Origin: Hyphomonas oceanitis SCH89 | GTDB taxonomy: Bacteria > Pseudomonadota > Alphaproteobacteria > Caulobacterales > Hyphomonadaceae | Reading direction: 5' to 3' | DNA: 64,000 bases | Assembly (NCBI RefSeq): GCF_000685295.1 | Contig: NZ_ARYL01000003.1 | Span: 124,001 to 188,000, forward strand | In this document: piece after piece, positions 1 to 8,723 of the stretch | Position numbering within the stretch: position 1 is the first letter of the stretch | Layout of the letters: the number at the start of each line of letters is the position of its first letter | Notes under the pieces: model-generated | Databases searched by the model: none | What the model was told of the DNA's origin: nothing | Seen by the model: only the letters and a program-made list of their open reading frames with translations | Program-made: the position numbers and the translations under genes

Positions 1-1
1 G

Positions 2-370
2 AAGCCCCCGCGAACGGGCAAGGATTACCGCGCGGCGCGCTGGGTGCTCCGCGAGCCGGGCTCAGGCACGCGGGCGATGCTGCAAGACTTGCTGGCCGGC
101 CATGGCCTCACCCTTGGTGATCTCGATGTGGCGCTCGAACTGCCCTCGAACGAGGCCGTGCGGTCCGCCGTGCAGGCGGGCGCAGGCGCAAGCCTGTTGT
201 CGATGCTGGTGGCGGAGCCGTCGATCATGGCGGGGACATTGTGCGAAGTGGCGGTCGGCCTGCCGCCGCGCAGTTTCCACATCCTGCGCCACAAGGAACG
301 CCATGAAACGGGGCTGGAACAGGCCTTTATCCGCCTCGCCGACGCGCAGGGTCCAGACGCGGAAGCCTGA
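2..370 (+). CDS. LysR-family transcriptional regulator, C-terminal part (5' end outside window)
   Basis: Only the last 122 codons are present. The frame is open from the left edge, so the true start lies upstream of the window. The residues WVLREPGSGTR near the beginning are the typical effector-binding-domain motif of LysR regulators, and the following LELPSNEAVRSAVQAGAG segment matches the helix that lines the inducer pocket. The N-terminal helix-turn-helix is not visible, so the target genes cannot be named. The stop at 370 is followed by about 70 bases before the LemA gene on the same strand. The family call is secure; the effector is unknown. Confidence 0.9.
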   Translation, partial: KPPRTGKDYRAARWVLREPGSGTRAMLQDLLAGHGLTLGDLDVALELPSNEAVRSAVQAGAGASLLSMLVAEPSIMAGTLCEVAVGLPPRSFHILRHKERHETGLEQAFIRLADAQGPDAEA

Positions 371-444
371 CATCCGAGGCGTCACTTGCCTCTGCGGCAG
401 ATGGCGGTTACGCCTGATATATCGTTTTTGTGGAGGGACGGCCC

Positions 445-1008
445 ATGAGCCCCATTCTGATCGTACTTGCGATCGCAGTCGCCATCGTCGGCTTTATTAT
501 CCTTATCTACAACGGACTGGTGATGAAGCGCCAGCGGGTCAACCAGGCCTTTGCCGACGTGGATGTGCAGCTGAAGCAACGCCAGAACCTGATCCCGAAC
601 CTCGTCGAAACCGTGAAGGGCTATGCCAAGCACGAGCAGGAGACATTCCAGCAGGTGATCGCGGCGCGCGCAGCGGCCCAGTCGGCCTCGACACCGGCCG
701 AAATGAGCCAGGCCGAAGGCATGCTGACCGGCGCATTGGGCAAGCTGTTCGCGCTGGCCGAGGCCTATCCTGACCTGAAAGCCAACCAGAACTTCATCCA
801 GTTGCAGAACGAGCTGTCGACCATCGAAGACAAGCTGGCCGCCGCGCGCCGCTTCTACAACTCGGCCGTTCAGGACTACAACACGTCGCGCGAACAGTTC
901 CCGGGGTCTGTCATCGCTGGCATGTTCAGCTTCGAGCCGCGTGACTTCTTCGACGTCGGCGTGGAAGGCCGCGAGGCGCTCTCGACGCCGCCGGAAGTTA
1001 AGTTCTAG
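445..1008 (+). CDS. lemA: LemA family protein
   Basis: This 187-residue protein has one N-terminal membrane helix (about residues 4-23) followed by the LemA core, including NGLVMKRQRVNQAFADVDVQ and the RQNLIPNLVETVKGYAKHE motif. LemA proteins are small membrane-anchored helical-bundle proteins of unclear biochemical role, often next to TPM/YgcG-type proteins, which are not seen here. The ATG at 445 is chosen over an in-frame GTG at 430 because a GGAGGG element at 432-437 sits seven bases before it. Length and sequence are normal for the family. The neighbouring small lipoprotein starts about 50 bases downstream. Confidence 0.93.
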   Translation: MSPILIVLAIAVAIVGFIILIYNGLVMKRQRVNQAFADVDVQLKQRQNLIPNLVETVKGYAKHEQETFQQVIAARAAAQSASTPAEMSQAEGMLTGALGKLFALAEAYPDLKANQNFIQLQNELSTIEDKLAAARRFYNSAVQDYNTSREQFPGSVIAGMFSFEPRDFFDVGVEGREALSTPPEVKF

Positions 1009-1032
1009 TCAGAGCGTTTATCATGTAGGGTG

Positions 1033-1055
1033 CCTCCCATGCCTGTCGTGGGAGG
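1033..1055 (+). promoter_or_regulatory. Hairpin that buries the ribosome binding site of the next gene
   Basis: CCTCCCA at 1033-1039 pairs perfectly with TGGGAGG at 1049-1055 across a nine-base loop. The right arm contains the GGAGG Shine-Dalgarno of the gene starting at 1060, so the folded RNA would hide it. This is seen directly in the sequence. Regulation by this fold is an inference. Confidence 0.5.
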
Positions 1056-1059
1056 ACGC

Positions 1060-1392
1060 ATGATGAAACCTTATCTATTTGTATCGGCCCTGTTTCTGGG
1101 CGCGTGCGTCAGTTCCGGCGCAAGCTGGAGCGCATCGACCTGGGACGGCCTCGTACCGCAGACGATTGCGACGCAGAATTATGCCTTCATGGCCGCGCCG
1201 ATGGCGGGGCAGGGCTTCAAGCTGAAACTCTCAATCAAGACCGATGGCAGCTTTGGTGTCGCCAATGCGGGCCCGCCAACGGATGACCAGCTGACAGAGG
1301 CCGCCATCGTCGCGGCGCCGGATGGCTGCACGTTTGTGTCGCTCGAACGCACGCCGGATGGCGGGGCGGAAGCCGCTTACGATTGTAAATAG
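1060..1392 (+). CDS. Small hypothetical lipoprotein
   Basis: The product is about 110 residues. It begins with a short hydrophobic signal ending in a lipobox (LFLGAC), so it is probably a lipid-anchored envelope protein. The mature part is small, with no domain I recognise; it contains the segments AAPMAGQGFKLKLSIKTDG and two cysteines in the C-terminal half (DGCTFVS and YDCK), which could form a disulfide. The start at 1060 (or 1063, adjacent ATG codons) is chosen because GGAGG lies at 1051-1055 and gives the lipobox at the right place; a longer start at 1030 is less likely. Its function is unknown. Confidence 0.7.
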   Translation: MMKPYLFVSALFLGACVSSGASWSASTWDGLVPQTIATQNYAFMAAPMAGQGFKLKLSIKTDGSFGVANAGPPTDDQLTEAAIVAAPDGCTFVSLERTPDGGAEAAYDCK

Positions 1393-1417
1393 GTTGAGCC
1401 TCTAACTTCATCCGCAG

Positions 1418-1490
1418 TCCCGGCGAACGCCGGGACCTCAGGCAATTGAAGCAGGAAGCCAGCCGCAAGAGACCCCGGCGTACGCCGGGG
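1418..1490. repeat. Pair of REP-like palindromes in inverted arrangement
   Basis: Two similar palindromic units lie between convergent genes: TCCCGGCGAACGCCGGGA at 1418-1435 and CCCCGGCGTACGCCGGGG at 1473-1490. The reverse complement of the second, including its flank (actccgcat), lines up with the first and its flank (catccgcag). The two units therefore form an inverted pair of one short dispersed repeat type. In RNA each forms a strong GC hairpin that could stop transcription from both sides or protect 3' ends. No T-run follows. Confidence 0.7.
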
Positions 1491-1501
1491 ATGCGGAGTT
1501 A

Positions 1502-2671
1502 TTATAGGGATTGAGCCTCGCCGCGCGCCCTGAACCATGGCGTGATCCGCTCGAGCGCATCCTCCAGCTCCGGGGTTGAGACGGCGAACGAGAAGCGCAT
1601 GAACTTGTGGCCGTTGACCGGGTCGAAATCGACGCCGGGGGCGGTGGCGACGCCAGTGTCTTTCAAGAGCTGCATGCAGAAGCCGAGGCTATCATCGGTG
1701 AAGCGCGAGATGTCCGCATAGATATAGAAGGCGCCGTCGGGTGGGGCGATGCGTTCGAGGCCGAGCGCGGGCAGGGCGGCCAGCATCAGGTCGCGGTTGC
1801 GGCGGTATGTGTCGAGGTGGCCTTCCAGCTCGTCGCGGCAATCCATGGCGACGAGGCCCGCGTGCTGGGAAAGCGATGGCGCGGTGAGGAACATGTTGCC
1901 GATATAGGCGGCCGTGCGGCTGGCCATGCTGTCGGGCGAAACGATCCAGCCGAGACGCCAGCCCGCCATGGAGAAGTATTTCGAGAATGAGTTGATGACG
2001 TAGGCGTCGTTCGTGTGTTCGAGGACGGACGCCGTGCGCGGGCCATAGGAAAGGCCGTGATAGATCTCGTCGGAGATGATGCGGATATTGCGCTCGGCGC
2101 AGACCTTGACGATTGCCGCGAGTTCCTCGGCGGGCAGGATGGTTCCGGTGGGGTTCGCGGGGCTGGCGATGATGAGGCCGGCGGGGGCGGGATCAAGCGC
2201 GGCGATCTGGGCGGCGCTGAGTTGGAAGCGCGTTTCCTCGCCGCATTCGATTTCGACGGGCACAAGCTTCAGCGCCTTCAGCGTGCCGCGATAGGCGACA
2301 TAGCCGGGCCGGGCGAGCGCGACCTGATCGCCGGGGTTGAAGGCGGATGACAGGGCCAGCACGAGCGCGGGCGAGGCGCCGCAGGTGATGGCAAGGCGTC
2401 GGGGCGTGACTTCTACGCCGTACGTGTCGGCATAGTGCTGGCAGATGCGCGCCTTGAGCTGGGGGCTTTCCCAATAGCCCATGGATTCGGCATCGAGCAC
2501 GGAATGCGCCGTTTCGACGGCGCGTTTCGGGGCGCCGGTCGAAGGTTGGCCGAATTCCATGTGGATGACAGAGCGCCCGGCCGCCTGCAGCTCATGCGCG
2601 AGACGGCTGACGGCGATGGCCTGGAACGGGGAGACGTCGCTACTCAATTGGCGGCGAGGCTCGGCAGCCAT
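1502..2671 (-). CDS. PLP-dependent aminotransferase, class I/II
   Basis: This 389-residue fold-type I aminotransferase shows every key element. There is a PANPTG loop (about residue 171), Asp201 in ISDEIYHGL for the pyridine nitrogen, Lys231 in NSFSKYFSMAGWRLGW as the Schiff-base lysine, and an arginine close to the C-terminus for the substrate carboxylate. The family converts amino acids and 2-oxo acids; the exact substrate cannot be read from the sequence. The start codon lies inside the 3' end of the TRAP large permease gene (28-base overlap), so the two are probably translated from one transcript. This fits transamination of an imported 2-oxo acid. A slightly later start cannot be excluded. 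Confidence 0.92.
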   Translation of the reverse strand: MAAEPRRQLSSDVSPFQAIAVSRLAHELQAAGRSVIHMEFGQPSTGAPKRAVETAHSVLDAESMGYWESPQLKARICQHYADTYGVEVTPRRLAITCGASPALVLALSSAFNPGDQVALARPGYVAYRGTLKALKLVPVEIECGEETRFQLSAAQIAALDPAPAGLIIASPANPTGTILPAEELAAIVKVCAERNIRIISDEIYHGLSYGPRTASVLEHTNDAYVINSFSKYFSMAGWRLGWIVSPDSMASRTAAYIGNMFLTAPSLSQHAGLVAMDCRDELEGHLDTYRRNRDLMLAALPALGLERIAPPDGAFYIYADISRFTDDSLGFCMQLLKDTGVATAPGVDFDPVNGHKFMRFSFAVSTPELEDALERITPWFRARGEAQSL

Positions 2672-4227
2672 GTGGCGAGGGCAGGGACGAAACCGACGAG
2701 AATGATCATGGCGATCTGTAGCCCGATGAAGGGCACAGCGCCACGCCAGATGTCCATGGTTTTGATCTCGTCCGGGGCCGCGCCGCGCAGGTAGAAGAGG
2801 GCGAAGCCGAAGGGCGGCGTCAGGAAGCTGGTCTGCAGGTTGAGCGCCATCAGGATGGCCAGCCAGATGGGATCAAAGCCCAGCATGATGAGCGGCGGTG
2901 CGACGAGCGGGACGACGACGAAGACGATCTCGATGAAGTCGAGGAAGAAGCCGAGCACGAACATGACGAGCATGGTCATGGCAAGGGCGCCCCATTTGCC
3001 GCCGGGCGCCTGGTGCAGCATTGCGGCCACCATCTCGTCGCCGTCATAGCCGCGGAAGACGAGGCTGAAGAGCGAGGCGCCGATCAGGATGAGGAAGACC
3101 ATGCTGGTAATGTGCGTGGCGCTGGTGAGCGCAGGCAGGAGCTGGCGCATCTTGCGCAGCACGAGGAGGCCCGCTGCGACGCCAGCGAAAAAGACCAGGC
3201 TGGCGAGCACGGTGAGGATGATGCCGATGGAGTTGGCGCCGCTGATACTGGCGACGCCCGCGCGCAGGTCCATCGTGTTGCGCAGGACGAGGATGGCGAT
3301 GATGCTGCCGAGACCCGCGAGGATGAGCGGCGCGAGGCGGCTCTTGGCTTCGTCGGCAAGGCGGATGCCGGCGAGGAGGATGGCGCCCGCTGCGCCAATT
3401 GCGGCGGCTTCCGTGGGCGGGGCAACGCCGCCGAGGATGGCGCCGAGCACGGCGATGATCAGCAGGAGCGGCGCGCCAAGACCGAAGGCGACCTCTTTTA
3501 CGGTCAGCGGCTCTGTGTCTTCCGCGAGTGTAACAGGTGGGCATGTGGCCGGCCGGAAGATGGCCATGGCTGCGATATAAAGCAGGTAGAACACGACGAG
3601 CAGGACACCGGGGATGAGCGCGCCGGCGAAGAGGTCTCCGACTGATACAACACCAGAGCCTGCGCCTTTGAGGCTGGCCTGGCTGGCGGCATTTGAGACA
3701 GCATCGGCGAGCAGGATCAGCACGATGGAGGGCGGAATGATCTGGCCGAGCGTGCCGGACGCGGCGATCGTGCCGGTGGCGAGCTTGGGGTCATAGCCCT
3801 GGCGCAGCATTGTGGGCAGGGCGATCAGCGTCATCGTGATGACGGTGGCACCCACAATGCCGGTGGAAGCAGCGAGCAGCGCGCCGACGAGGACGACGGC
3901 ATAGCCGAGGCCGCCGCGTACACGCGCGAGCAGGCGGCTGGCAATGTGCAACAGGTCTTCTGCCACGCGGGAGCGTTCGAGGATCACGCCCATCAGCACA
4001 AAGAGGGGCACAGCCACCAGCGTCTGGCTCTGCATGATCGAGGCGCCCTGGATACGGCTCGGGAAGGCGATCAGGAAGGAGGGCGAAAAGGTGCCGGTGG
4101 CGATACCGAGCAGCGCAAACAGGAGCGCGACGCCGCCGAGTGTGAGCGCCACGGAATAGCCCGCCAGCAGGCCGAGAATGGCGCAGGCGAACATGGCGAC
4201 GGCGAGGATGATCTCAAACTCCATCAT
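2644..4227 (-). CDS. dctM: TRAP transporter large permease (DctM family)
   Basis: A 527-residue, strongly hydrophobic protein with about a dozen or more membrane helices, beginning MMEFEIILAVAMFACAILGLLAGYSVALTLGG. It has the DctM signatures AVPLFVLMGVILERS, GGLGYAVVLVGALLAASTGIVGAT and GTLGQIIPPSI. It forms the ion-coupled channel of a TRAP transporter with the small permease. It is longer than the usual 430-residue DctM: a region around residues 270-360 contributes extra hydrophobic segments, as seen in a longer subgroup of DctM proteins. It overlaps the small-permease gene upstream by 14 bases and the aminotransferase gene downstream by 28, indicating a tightly packed operon. Confidence 0.95.
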   Translation of the reverse strand: MMEFEIILAVAMFACAILGLLAGYSVALTLGGVALLFALLGIATGTFSPSFLIAFPSRIQGASIMQSQTLVAVPLFVLMGVILERSRVAEDLLHIASRLLARVRGGLGYAVVLVGALLAASTGIVGATVITMTLIALPTMLRQGYDPKLATGTIAASGTLGQIIPPSIVLILLADAVSNAASQASLKGAGSGVVSVGDLFAGALIPGVLLVVFYLLYIAAMAIFRPATCPPVTLAEDTEPLTVKEVAFGLGAPLLLIIAVLGAILGGVAPPTEAAAIGAAGAILLAGIRLADEAKSRLAPLILAGLGSIIAILVLRNTMDLRAGVASISGANSIGIILTVLASLVFFAGVAAGLLVLRKMRQLLPALTSATHITSMVFLILIGASLFSLVFRGYDGDEMVAAMLHQAPGGKWGALAMTMLVMFVLGFFLDFIEIVFVVVPLVAPPLIMLGFDPIWLAILMALNLQTSFLTPPFGFALFYLRGAAPDEIKTMDIWRGAVPFIGLQIAMIILVGFVPALATWLPSLAAN

Positions 4228-4888
4228 GGCCTCCCCCGGTTTCGCCTTCGATGGGCGTGGCAGCGGGCGGCAGCTTGCCCGTGAGGCGCAAGGCGGCCTT
4301 CAGCGCGACCGAGAGACCGGCGGTCATCAAGAGGACCGCGAAGACCGGCACGAGTGTCTTGAACAGGAAGAGGATCGGCAGGCCGTCGGATTCGCGCGAG
4401 CCTTCGAGCAGGCTCCAAGAGCGCGTCAGGCCCTGCTCGCCATTGGTGATGAGGCGCAGGCAGATCGGGAAGAGGAAGAGGTAAGTGCCGACCAGTTCGA
4501 TCCAGTTGCGGCCTGCTTCGCCGAAGCGGGGGCGCAGGATGTCGACGCGGACATGGGCGTCATCGCGCAGGGCAGCAGCGGAGCCGAGCATGAACATGGC
4601 GGCGAAGGCATAGATGACGATTTCGCTGAGCCAGGTGAAGGAGAGGCCAAAGGCATAGCGCAAGATGACGACCGCGAGCTGGGCGAGTACGAGGATCAGC
4701 GCGCTGGCAATGGCGAGGCCCAGCGCGCCGCCCGACAGCACGTCGAGGAAGGCGATCATGCGCTTGGCGAAACGGTCTATCAGGCCCGGAAAGGCCAGCG
4801 TGACAAGCGGGACGGCAAAGAGGGGCAGGCAGAGGATGCCGAGGACTTTCAGCCAGGCGCCGAGGTAGAGGTAAAACGTCGGATCCAT
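4214..4888 (-). CDS. dctQ: TRAP transporter small permease (DctQ family)
   Basis: This 224-residue membrane protein has four main helices. The family features are a long linker after helix 1, the conserved DDAHVRVDIL segment in the middle, and a C-terminal pair of helices (PILFLFKTLVPVFAVLLMTAGLSVAL). DctQ pairs with DctM and receives substrate from the periplasmic binding protein. The gene lies 17 bases after dctP and overlaps dctM, in the usual P-Q-M order. The C-terminal tail is Gly/Thr-rich and probably flexible. Confidence 0.92.
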   Translation of the reverse strand: MDPTFYLYLGAWLKVLGILCLPLFAVPLVTLAFPGLIDRFAKRMIAFLDVLSGGALGLAIASALILVLAQLAVVILRYAFGLSFTWLSEIVIYAFAAMFMLGSAAALRDDAHVRVDILRPRFGEAGRNWIELVGTYLFLFPICLRLITNGEQGLTRSWSLLEGSRESDGLPILFLFKTLVPVFAVLLMTAGLSVALKAALRLTGKLPPAATPIEGETGGGHDGV

Positions 4889-4905
4889 GTTGCCCCCCAG
4901 CCAGC

Positions 4906-6015
4906 CTATTTGCCGAGTTCGCGGGCGGGATAATAGGCGCCGTCGGAGACCTTCGCCCAGCCGCGCATCAGTTTGAGGCTGGCCTCGAAGCTCTCATAGA
5001 TGCGCTTCTCGATGCCGTCCTTGCCGCTGGCGGCGCGCACGTCATAGGCGGCCTCGGACATGGCCTTGACGACTTCCGGCGGGAAAGACCGCAGCTGCGT
5101 GCCATGCTCGCGGACGAGCAGGTCGAGGTAGACGGAGTTCTGGTAAGTGAACTCGCCAAGCGATGTGTGATTGGTGGATTCGCAAGCTGCCTTGATGATG
5201 GCCTGTTCGCCAGCGGTGAGGCTTTCCCAGACTTTCAGGTTCATGCCGACGGCGAGGCTGGCGCCGGGCTCGTGGAAGCCGGGGCCATAATAATAGGGGG
5301 CCTCGCGGTGGAAGCCGAGCGAGTAGTCGTTCCAAGGGCCGACCCATTCGGTCGCGTCGATGGAGCCGGTCTGCAGGGCCTGATAGATCTCGCCGCCAGA
5401 GAGCGCGATAGCCGAGCCGCCAAGCGCGCGCAGCACGTCGCCGCCTTGCCCCGGAATGCGCATCTTGAGGCCGACCAGATCGTCGAGGCTGTTGATCTCC
5501 TTGCGGAACCAGCCGCCCATCTGGTGGCCGGTATTGGCGCCCTGAATGGCTTTCACGCCGAACTGGCCGGAGAGTTCATCCCAGAGTTCCTGACCCCCGC
5601 CGAAATCGATCCAGCCCATGATTTCCTGCGCCGTCATGCCGAAGGGCACGGCGGTGAAGAAGGGGAAGGCGGGAGACTTGGCGGTCCAGTAATATTCGGC
5701 GCCATGATACATGTCGGCCGAGCCATTCGCGACGGCATCGAAGCTCTCAAAAGCAGGGACGAGTTCACCGGCCGCGAAGACCTTGATCTCCATCAGGCCG
5801 TCGGACATGGCGTAGACACGTTCCGACACGCGCTCGGCGGCGCGGCCGAGGCCGGGCAGGCCCTTGGGCCATGTCGTGACCATGTTGAACTTGCGGCGGT
5901 TGCGATTGATCTTGGCGGGCGCGAGGACCTGCGCGACTTCCGGATTGGCAAAGGCGGCGGCTGCGCCAGCTGCGCCGAGGAGGCCGGCGCCGACGATATT
6001 GCGTCGGTTGATCAT
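4906..6015 (-). CDS. dctP: TRAP transporter substrate-binding protein (DctP family, TakP-like)
   Basis: A 369-residue periplasmic binding protein. The N-terminus has paired arginines (INRRN) followed by a hydrophobic Gly/Ala stretch, so export by the Tat pathway is likely. The mature part starts with the TTWPKGLPGLGRAAERVSERV motif and contains the MYHGAEYYWTAKSPAF and GGWFRKEINSLDDLVGLKMRIPG segments characteristic of the TakP-like branch, which binds 2-oxo acids as shown for Rhodobacter TakP. It is the first gene of the transporter-aminotransferase operon. The 2-oxo acid substrate is inferred from family resemblance and from the neighbouring aminotransferase. Confidence 0.93.
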   Translation of the reverse strand: MINRRNIVGAGLLGAAGAAAAFANPEVAQVLAPAKINRNRRKFNMVTTWPKGLPGLGRAAERVSERVYAMSDGLMEIKVFAAGELVPAFESFDAVANGSADMYHGAEYYWTAKSPAFPFFTAVPFGMTAQEIMGWIDFGGGQELWDELSGQFGVKAIQGANTGHQMGGWFRKEINSLDDLVGLKMRIPGQGGDVLRALGGSAIALSGGEIYQALQTGSIDATEWVGPWNDYSLGFHREAPYYYGPGFHEPGASLAVGMNLKVWESLTAGEQAIIKAACESTNHTSLGEFTYQNSVYLDLLVREHGTQLRSFPPEVVKAMSEAAYDVRAASGKDGIEKRIYESFEASLKLMRGWAKVSDGAYYPARELGK

Positions 6016-6058
6016 CAGATGTCCTCCCAGAGAGCCCCGCCCTGCACTCCGTCAGGGT

Positions 6059-6817
6059 CTATTCGTCGTCTCTTAGCGTCCGCCACTGGTCGCCGTCCAG
6101 CACTTCGAGGGGCTTGTAGCGCCGTTTATAGTCCATTTTCGGACTGCCTTTGACCCAATAGCCGAGATAGACGTGCGGCAGGCCGCGATCCTGGGCGTGC
6201 TGGATATGGTCGAGGATCATGTAATGGCCGAGGCCGCGCGATTCCTGTTCGGGATCGAAGAAGGTGTAGACCATCGAGAAACCGTCGCGCAGCACGTCGG
6301 TGATCGAGACTGCCACAAGGGGCGAGTCTTCGTCAGGGCCGTCGCGGTATTCGAAGATCAGGCTCTGGACCGGGCTGCCGCCGACCATGGTGGCATAGTC
6401 GCGATAGGTCATCTCGGACATGCCGCCCTTGTCGTGGCGGGTCTGGACGTACGTTTTAAGCAGGCGGAATTGTTCGCGGGTCGCCTCGGCCTTGACCGGG
6501 GTGCGAATGAGGCCTGCATTGCGGGCGATGGCGCGGCGGTCATTGCGCGACTGGACGAACTCGCGCGTCGGCACGCGCACACTGCGGCAGGCATTGCAGC
6601 GCGGGCAGGCGGGCCGGTAGGCGATCGTCTGGCTGCGGCGGAAACCGGCCTGGCTGAGCGAATTGTGGATGGAATCGGACTCGGGCACCGAGAGATTGGT
6701 GAACGCCTTGCGCTCGCGCATTCCCGGCAGATACGGGCACGGCGCAGGGTTCGTCACGTAGAAACGGAGCGACCTTTCGAGCCCTGGAGGCAGTATCTGG
6801 GAGTCCATGAACTTCAT
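6059..6817 (-). CDS. bpt: Aspartate/glutamate leucyltransferase (Bpt)
   Basis: This 252-residue enzyme transfers leucine from Leu-tRNA to proteins with N-terminal Asp or Glu and so feeds the bacterial N-degron pathway (ClpS/ClpAP). The N-terminal half carries the cysteine cluster CPRCNAC (Cys71, 74, 77) and an additional Cys27. The C-terminal half has the family motif YLGYWVKGSPKMDYKRRYKP. The ATG at 6817 is chosen because the frame remains open much further upstream, but that part only mirrors the permease gene in another frame. The start is 18 bases after the upstream stop, so the gene is probably co-transcribed with the permease. Confidence 0.95.
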   Translation of the reverse strand: MKFMDSQILPPGLERSLRFYVTNPAPCPYLPGMRERKAFTNLSVPESDSIHNSLSQAGFRRSQTIAYRPACPRCNACRSVRVPTREFVQSRNDRRAIARNAGLIRTPVKAEATREQFRLLKTYVQTRHDKGGMSEMTYRDYATMVGGSPVQSLIFEYRDGPDEDSPLVAVSITDVLRDGFSMVYTFFDPEQESRGLGHYMILDHIQHAQDRGLPHVYLGYWVKGSPKMDYKRRYKPLEVLDGDQWRTLRDDE

Positions 6818-6834
6818 GATGTGCGACGATACAC

Positions 6835-8679
6835 TTACAGATCGAACCGCCAAGGGGCGAACAGCGTAAAGACACACCAAAGCAATAAAACGAGTGGCAC
6901 GCCAAATTTCATGAAATCGCCGAACTTGTAGTGTCCGGGGCCCATGACGAGCATGTTTGTCTGGTAGGCGAAGGGCGTTGCGAAGCTGCAATTGGCCCCG
7001 TAGATGACTGCCAGAAGGAAGGGAAGCGGGTCGTGCACGCCGAGTTCCGTGGCCGCCGATAGGGCGATGGGCGAGAACAAGATGGCGGTGGCGGCATTGG
7101 TCAGCAGGTTGGTCAGGATGGCGACGCTGATGAACAGGGCCGACAGGACCGCGAGCGTACCATAGGGCGCCGCATAGTTGACCACAGCGTGCGCAATCGC
7201 AGCAGCTGCGCCGGTTTTCTCCAGCGCCATGCCCATCGCGAGGGCGGCGCCGATGACGAGGAAAATGCGCAGGTCGAGCGAGCGGCTGGCCTGACGGGTG
7301 TTGACGCAGCCGACGACGAGCATGGCCACGGCGGCCAGTACGGAGGCGTGCAGGATGGAGACAAGCCCTGTCGCGGCGAGGCCGACCATGGCGAGCGCGA
7401 TGACGCGGGCAGCGACGGCGCGCGTGGTCAGCGGGATTTCGGTCTGGGACCATTCGAGCAGGATGATGTCGCGGCTGGAGCGCAGGTCGACAAAGGCATC
7501 GACCGGGCCGCAGAGGAGCAGCGTGTCGCCGGATTCGAGGCGGATTTCGCCGAGCTTGGTGCGAATCATCCGGCTGCGGCGCTGGATGCCGAGCGTCACG
7601 GCGCGGGTGAGACGGCGGAAACCGAGCATCTCGACCGTGCGGCCGACCATGCGCGAACCGGGGGCGATGACGGCTTCAGTCAGGGCGAGTGCACCGGATC
7701 GGCTGTTCTCTTCAAGGTCACCGCCGGCTGATTCCCAGACCTGCTGGAGGAAGTCCGGCTGGCGGGCGAGCACGTTTTGCAGGGCGGCGCGGGTGGCCGC
7801 GACGATGACAAGGTCGCCGGGCTGGAGCGTGATATCTTCATAGGGTGGCAGGAAGGCGCGCTCGCCGCGCTGGATCATGCGAACGGTCATGTCGGGCAAG
7901 TCGGCGAACATGCCCGCGACGGGCTTTTTGCCCTTCAGGAAGTGGCCGAAAGTAACCTCGATCTGGGCGACGAACTGTTTGCCGGAGGGCTGGGCCAGCT
8001 CGTCGCTGAGGCCGCGGCGGTTGGGCAGCAGGAATTTCGAGAAGATGGCGATGTAGACGAGGCCGGTGCCGGCGAGGATCAGGCCCATGGGCGTCTGGTC
8101 GAAGAAGCCGAGCGTGCGGCCGTCAATGCGCTGGAAGGCCTCGGCGGCGAGCAGGTTGGTCGAGGTGCCGATCAGCGTGGTCATGCCGGCGAAGATGGAC
8201 GCGAAGCTGAGCGGCATCATCAGCTTGGACTGAGAGGCGTTCATCCGCTTGGCGATGGCGCTCATCACCGGCAGGAACATGATGACAATGGGCGTATTGT
8301 TGACGAAGGCGCTGGTGACAAAGACGGCAAGGAAAGCGAGCACGAGCGTTGTAACGGGGCGTTTCTCGTAGCCGCCGACAAGCGCCTTGGTCGGGCCATC
8401 GAGGGCGCCGGTCTGGAACAGGCCCTGACCCACCACGAGCAGCGCCATAATGGTGATCAGCGCCGGATTGCCGAAGCCCGAGAGAAGCTCAGCCGCGCTG
8501 ACAGGCGTGCCATCAGCGCCATAGGCGCCGGGAATGGTGAACAGCAGGAGCAAAGCCGCAATGACGCCGACAGAGACAAGCTCCATCGGCCAGCGGTCCG
8601 ACATGTAGAAACCAATTGCAGCAACAATAACCGCGAGGCTTGCCCACATGGGCCAGTGGGCCAGGAAATCAGCGATCAT
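6835..8679 (-). CDS. SLC13/DASS-type permease with two TrkA-C (RCK_C) domains
   Basis: A 614-residue membrane protein with an N-terminal half-transporter (including NNTPIVIMFLPVM and the STNLLAAE segment), two cytosolic RCK_C domains in the middle (roughly residues 205-385) and a C-terminal half-transporter. This layout is typical of divalent-anion:sodium symporter relatives annotated as SLC13 family permeases. The substrate (sulfate, dicarboxylate or other anion) cannot be told. The ATG at 8679 is preferred over a TTG three bases earlier because GGAG lies five bases before it. Bpt follows directly. Confidence 0.9.
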   Translation of the reverse strand: MIADFLAHWPMWASLAVIVAAIGFYMSDRWPMELVSVGVIAALLLLFTIPGAYGADGTPVSAAELLSGFGNPALITIMALLVVGQGLFQTGALDGPTKALVGGYEKRPVTTLVLAFLAVFVTSAFVNNTPIVIMFLPVMSAIAKRMNASQSKLMMPLSFASIFAGMTTLIGTSTNLLAAEAFQRIDGRTLGFFDQTPMGLILAGTGLVYIAIFSKFLLPNRRGLSDELAQPSGKQFVAQIEVTFGHFLKGKKPVAGMFADLPDMTVRMIQRGERAFLPPYEDITLQPGDLVIVAATRAALQNVLARQPDFLQQVWESAGGDLEENSRSGALALTEAVIAPGSRMVGRTVEMLGFRRLTRAVTLGIQRRSRMIRTKLGEIRLESGDTLLLCGPVDAFVDLRSSRDIILLEWSQTEIPLTTRAVAARVIALAMVGLAATGLVSILHASVLAAVAMLVVGCVNTRQASRSLDLRIFLVIGAALAMGMALEKTGAAAAIAHAVVNYAAPYGTLAVLSALFISVAILTNLLTNAATAILFSPIALSAATELGVHDPLPFLLAVIYGANCSFATPFAYQTNMLVMGPGHYKFGDFMKFGVPLVLLLWCVFTLFAPWRFDL

Positions 8680-8723
8680 CAAGGCTCCGGTTCATCCGTC
8701 CGTCCTGATCCCTCTACAGGTTA

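Noticed and set aside
5104-6153. Long plus-strand open frame over the dctP gene
   Set aside because: It is antisense to a well-supported binding protein gene and has a shadow-like composition; GC-rich DNA opens such frames.
6818-7453. N-terminal extension of Bpt
   Set aside because: The frame remains open upstream, but that part only mirrors the permease gene; Bpt homologues start near MKFMDS.
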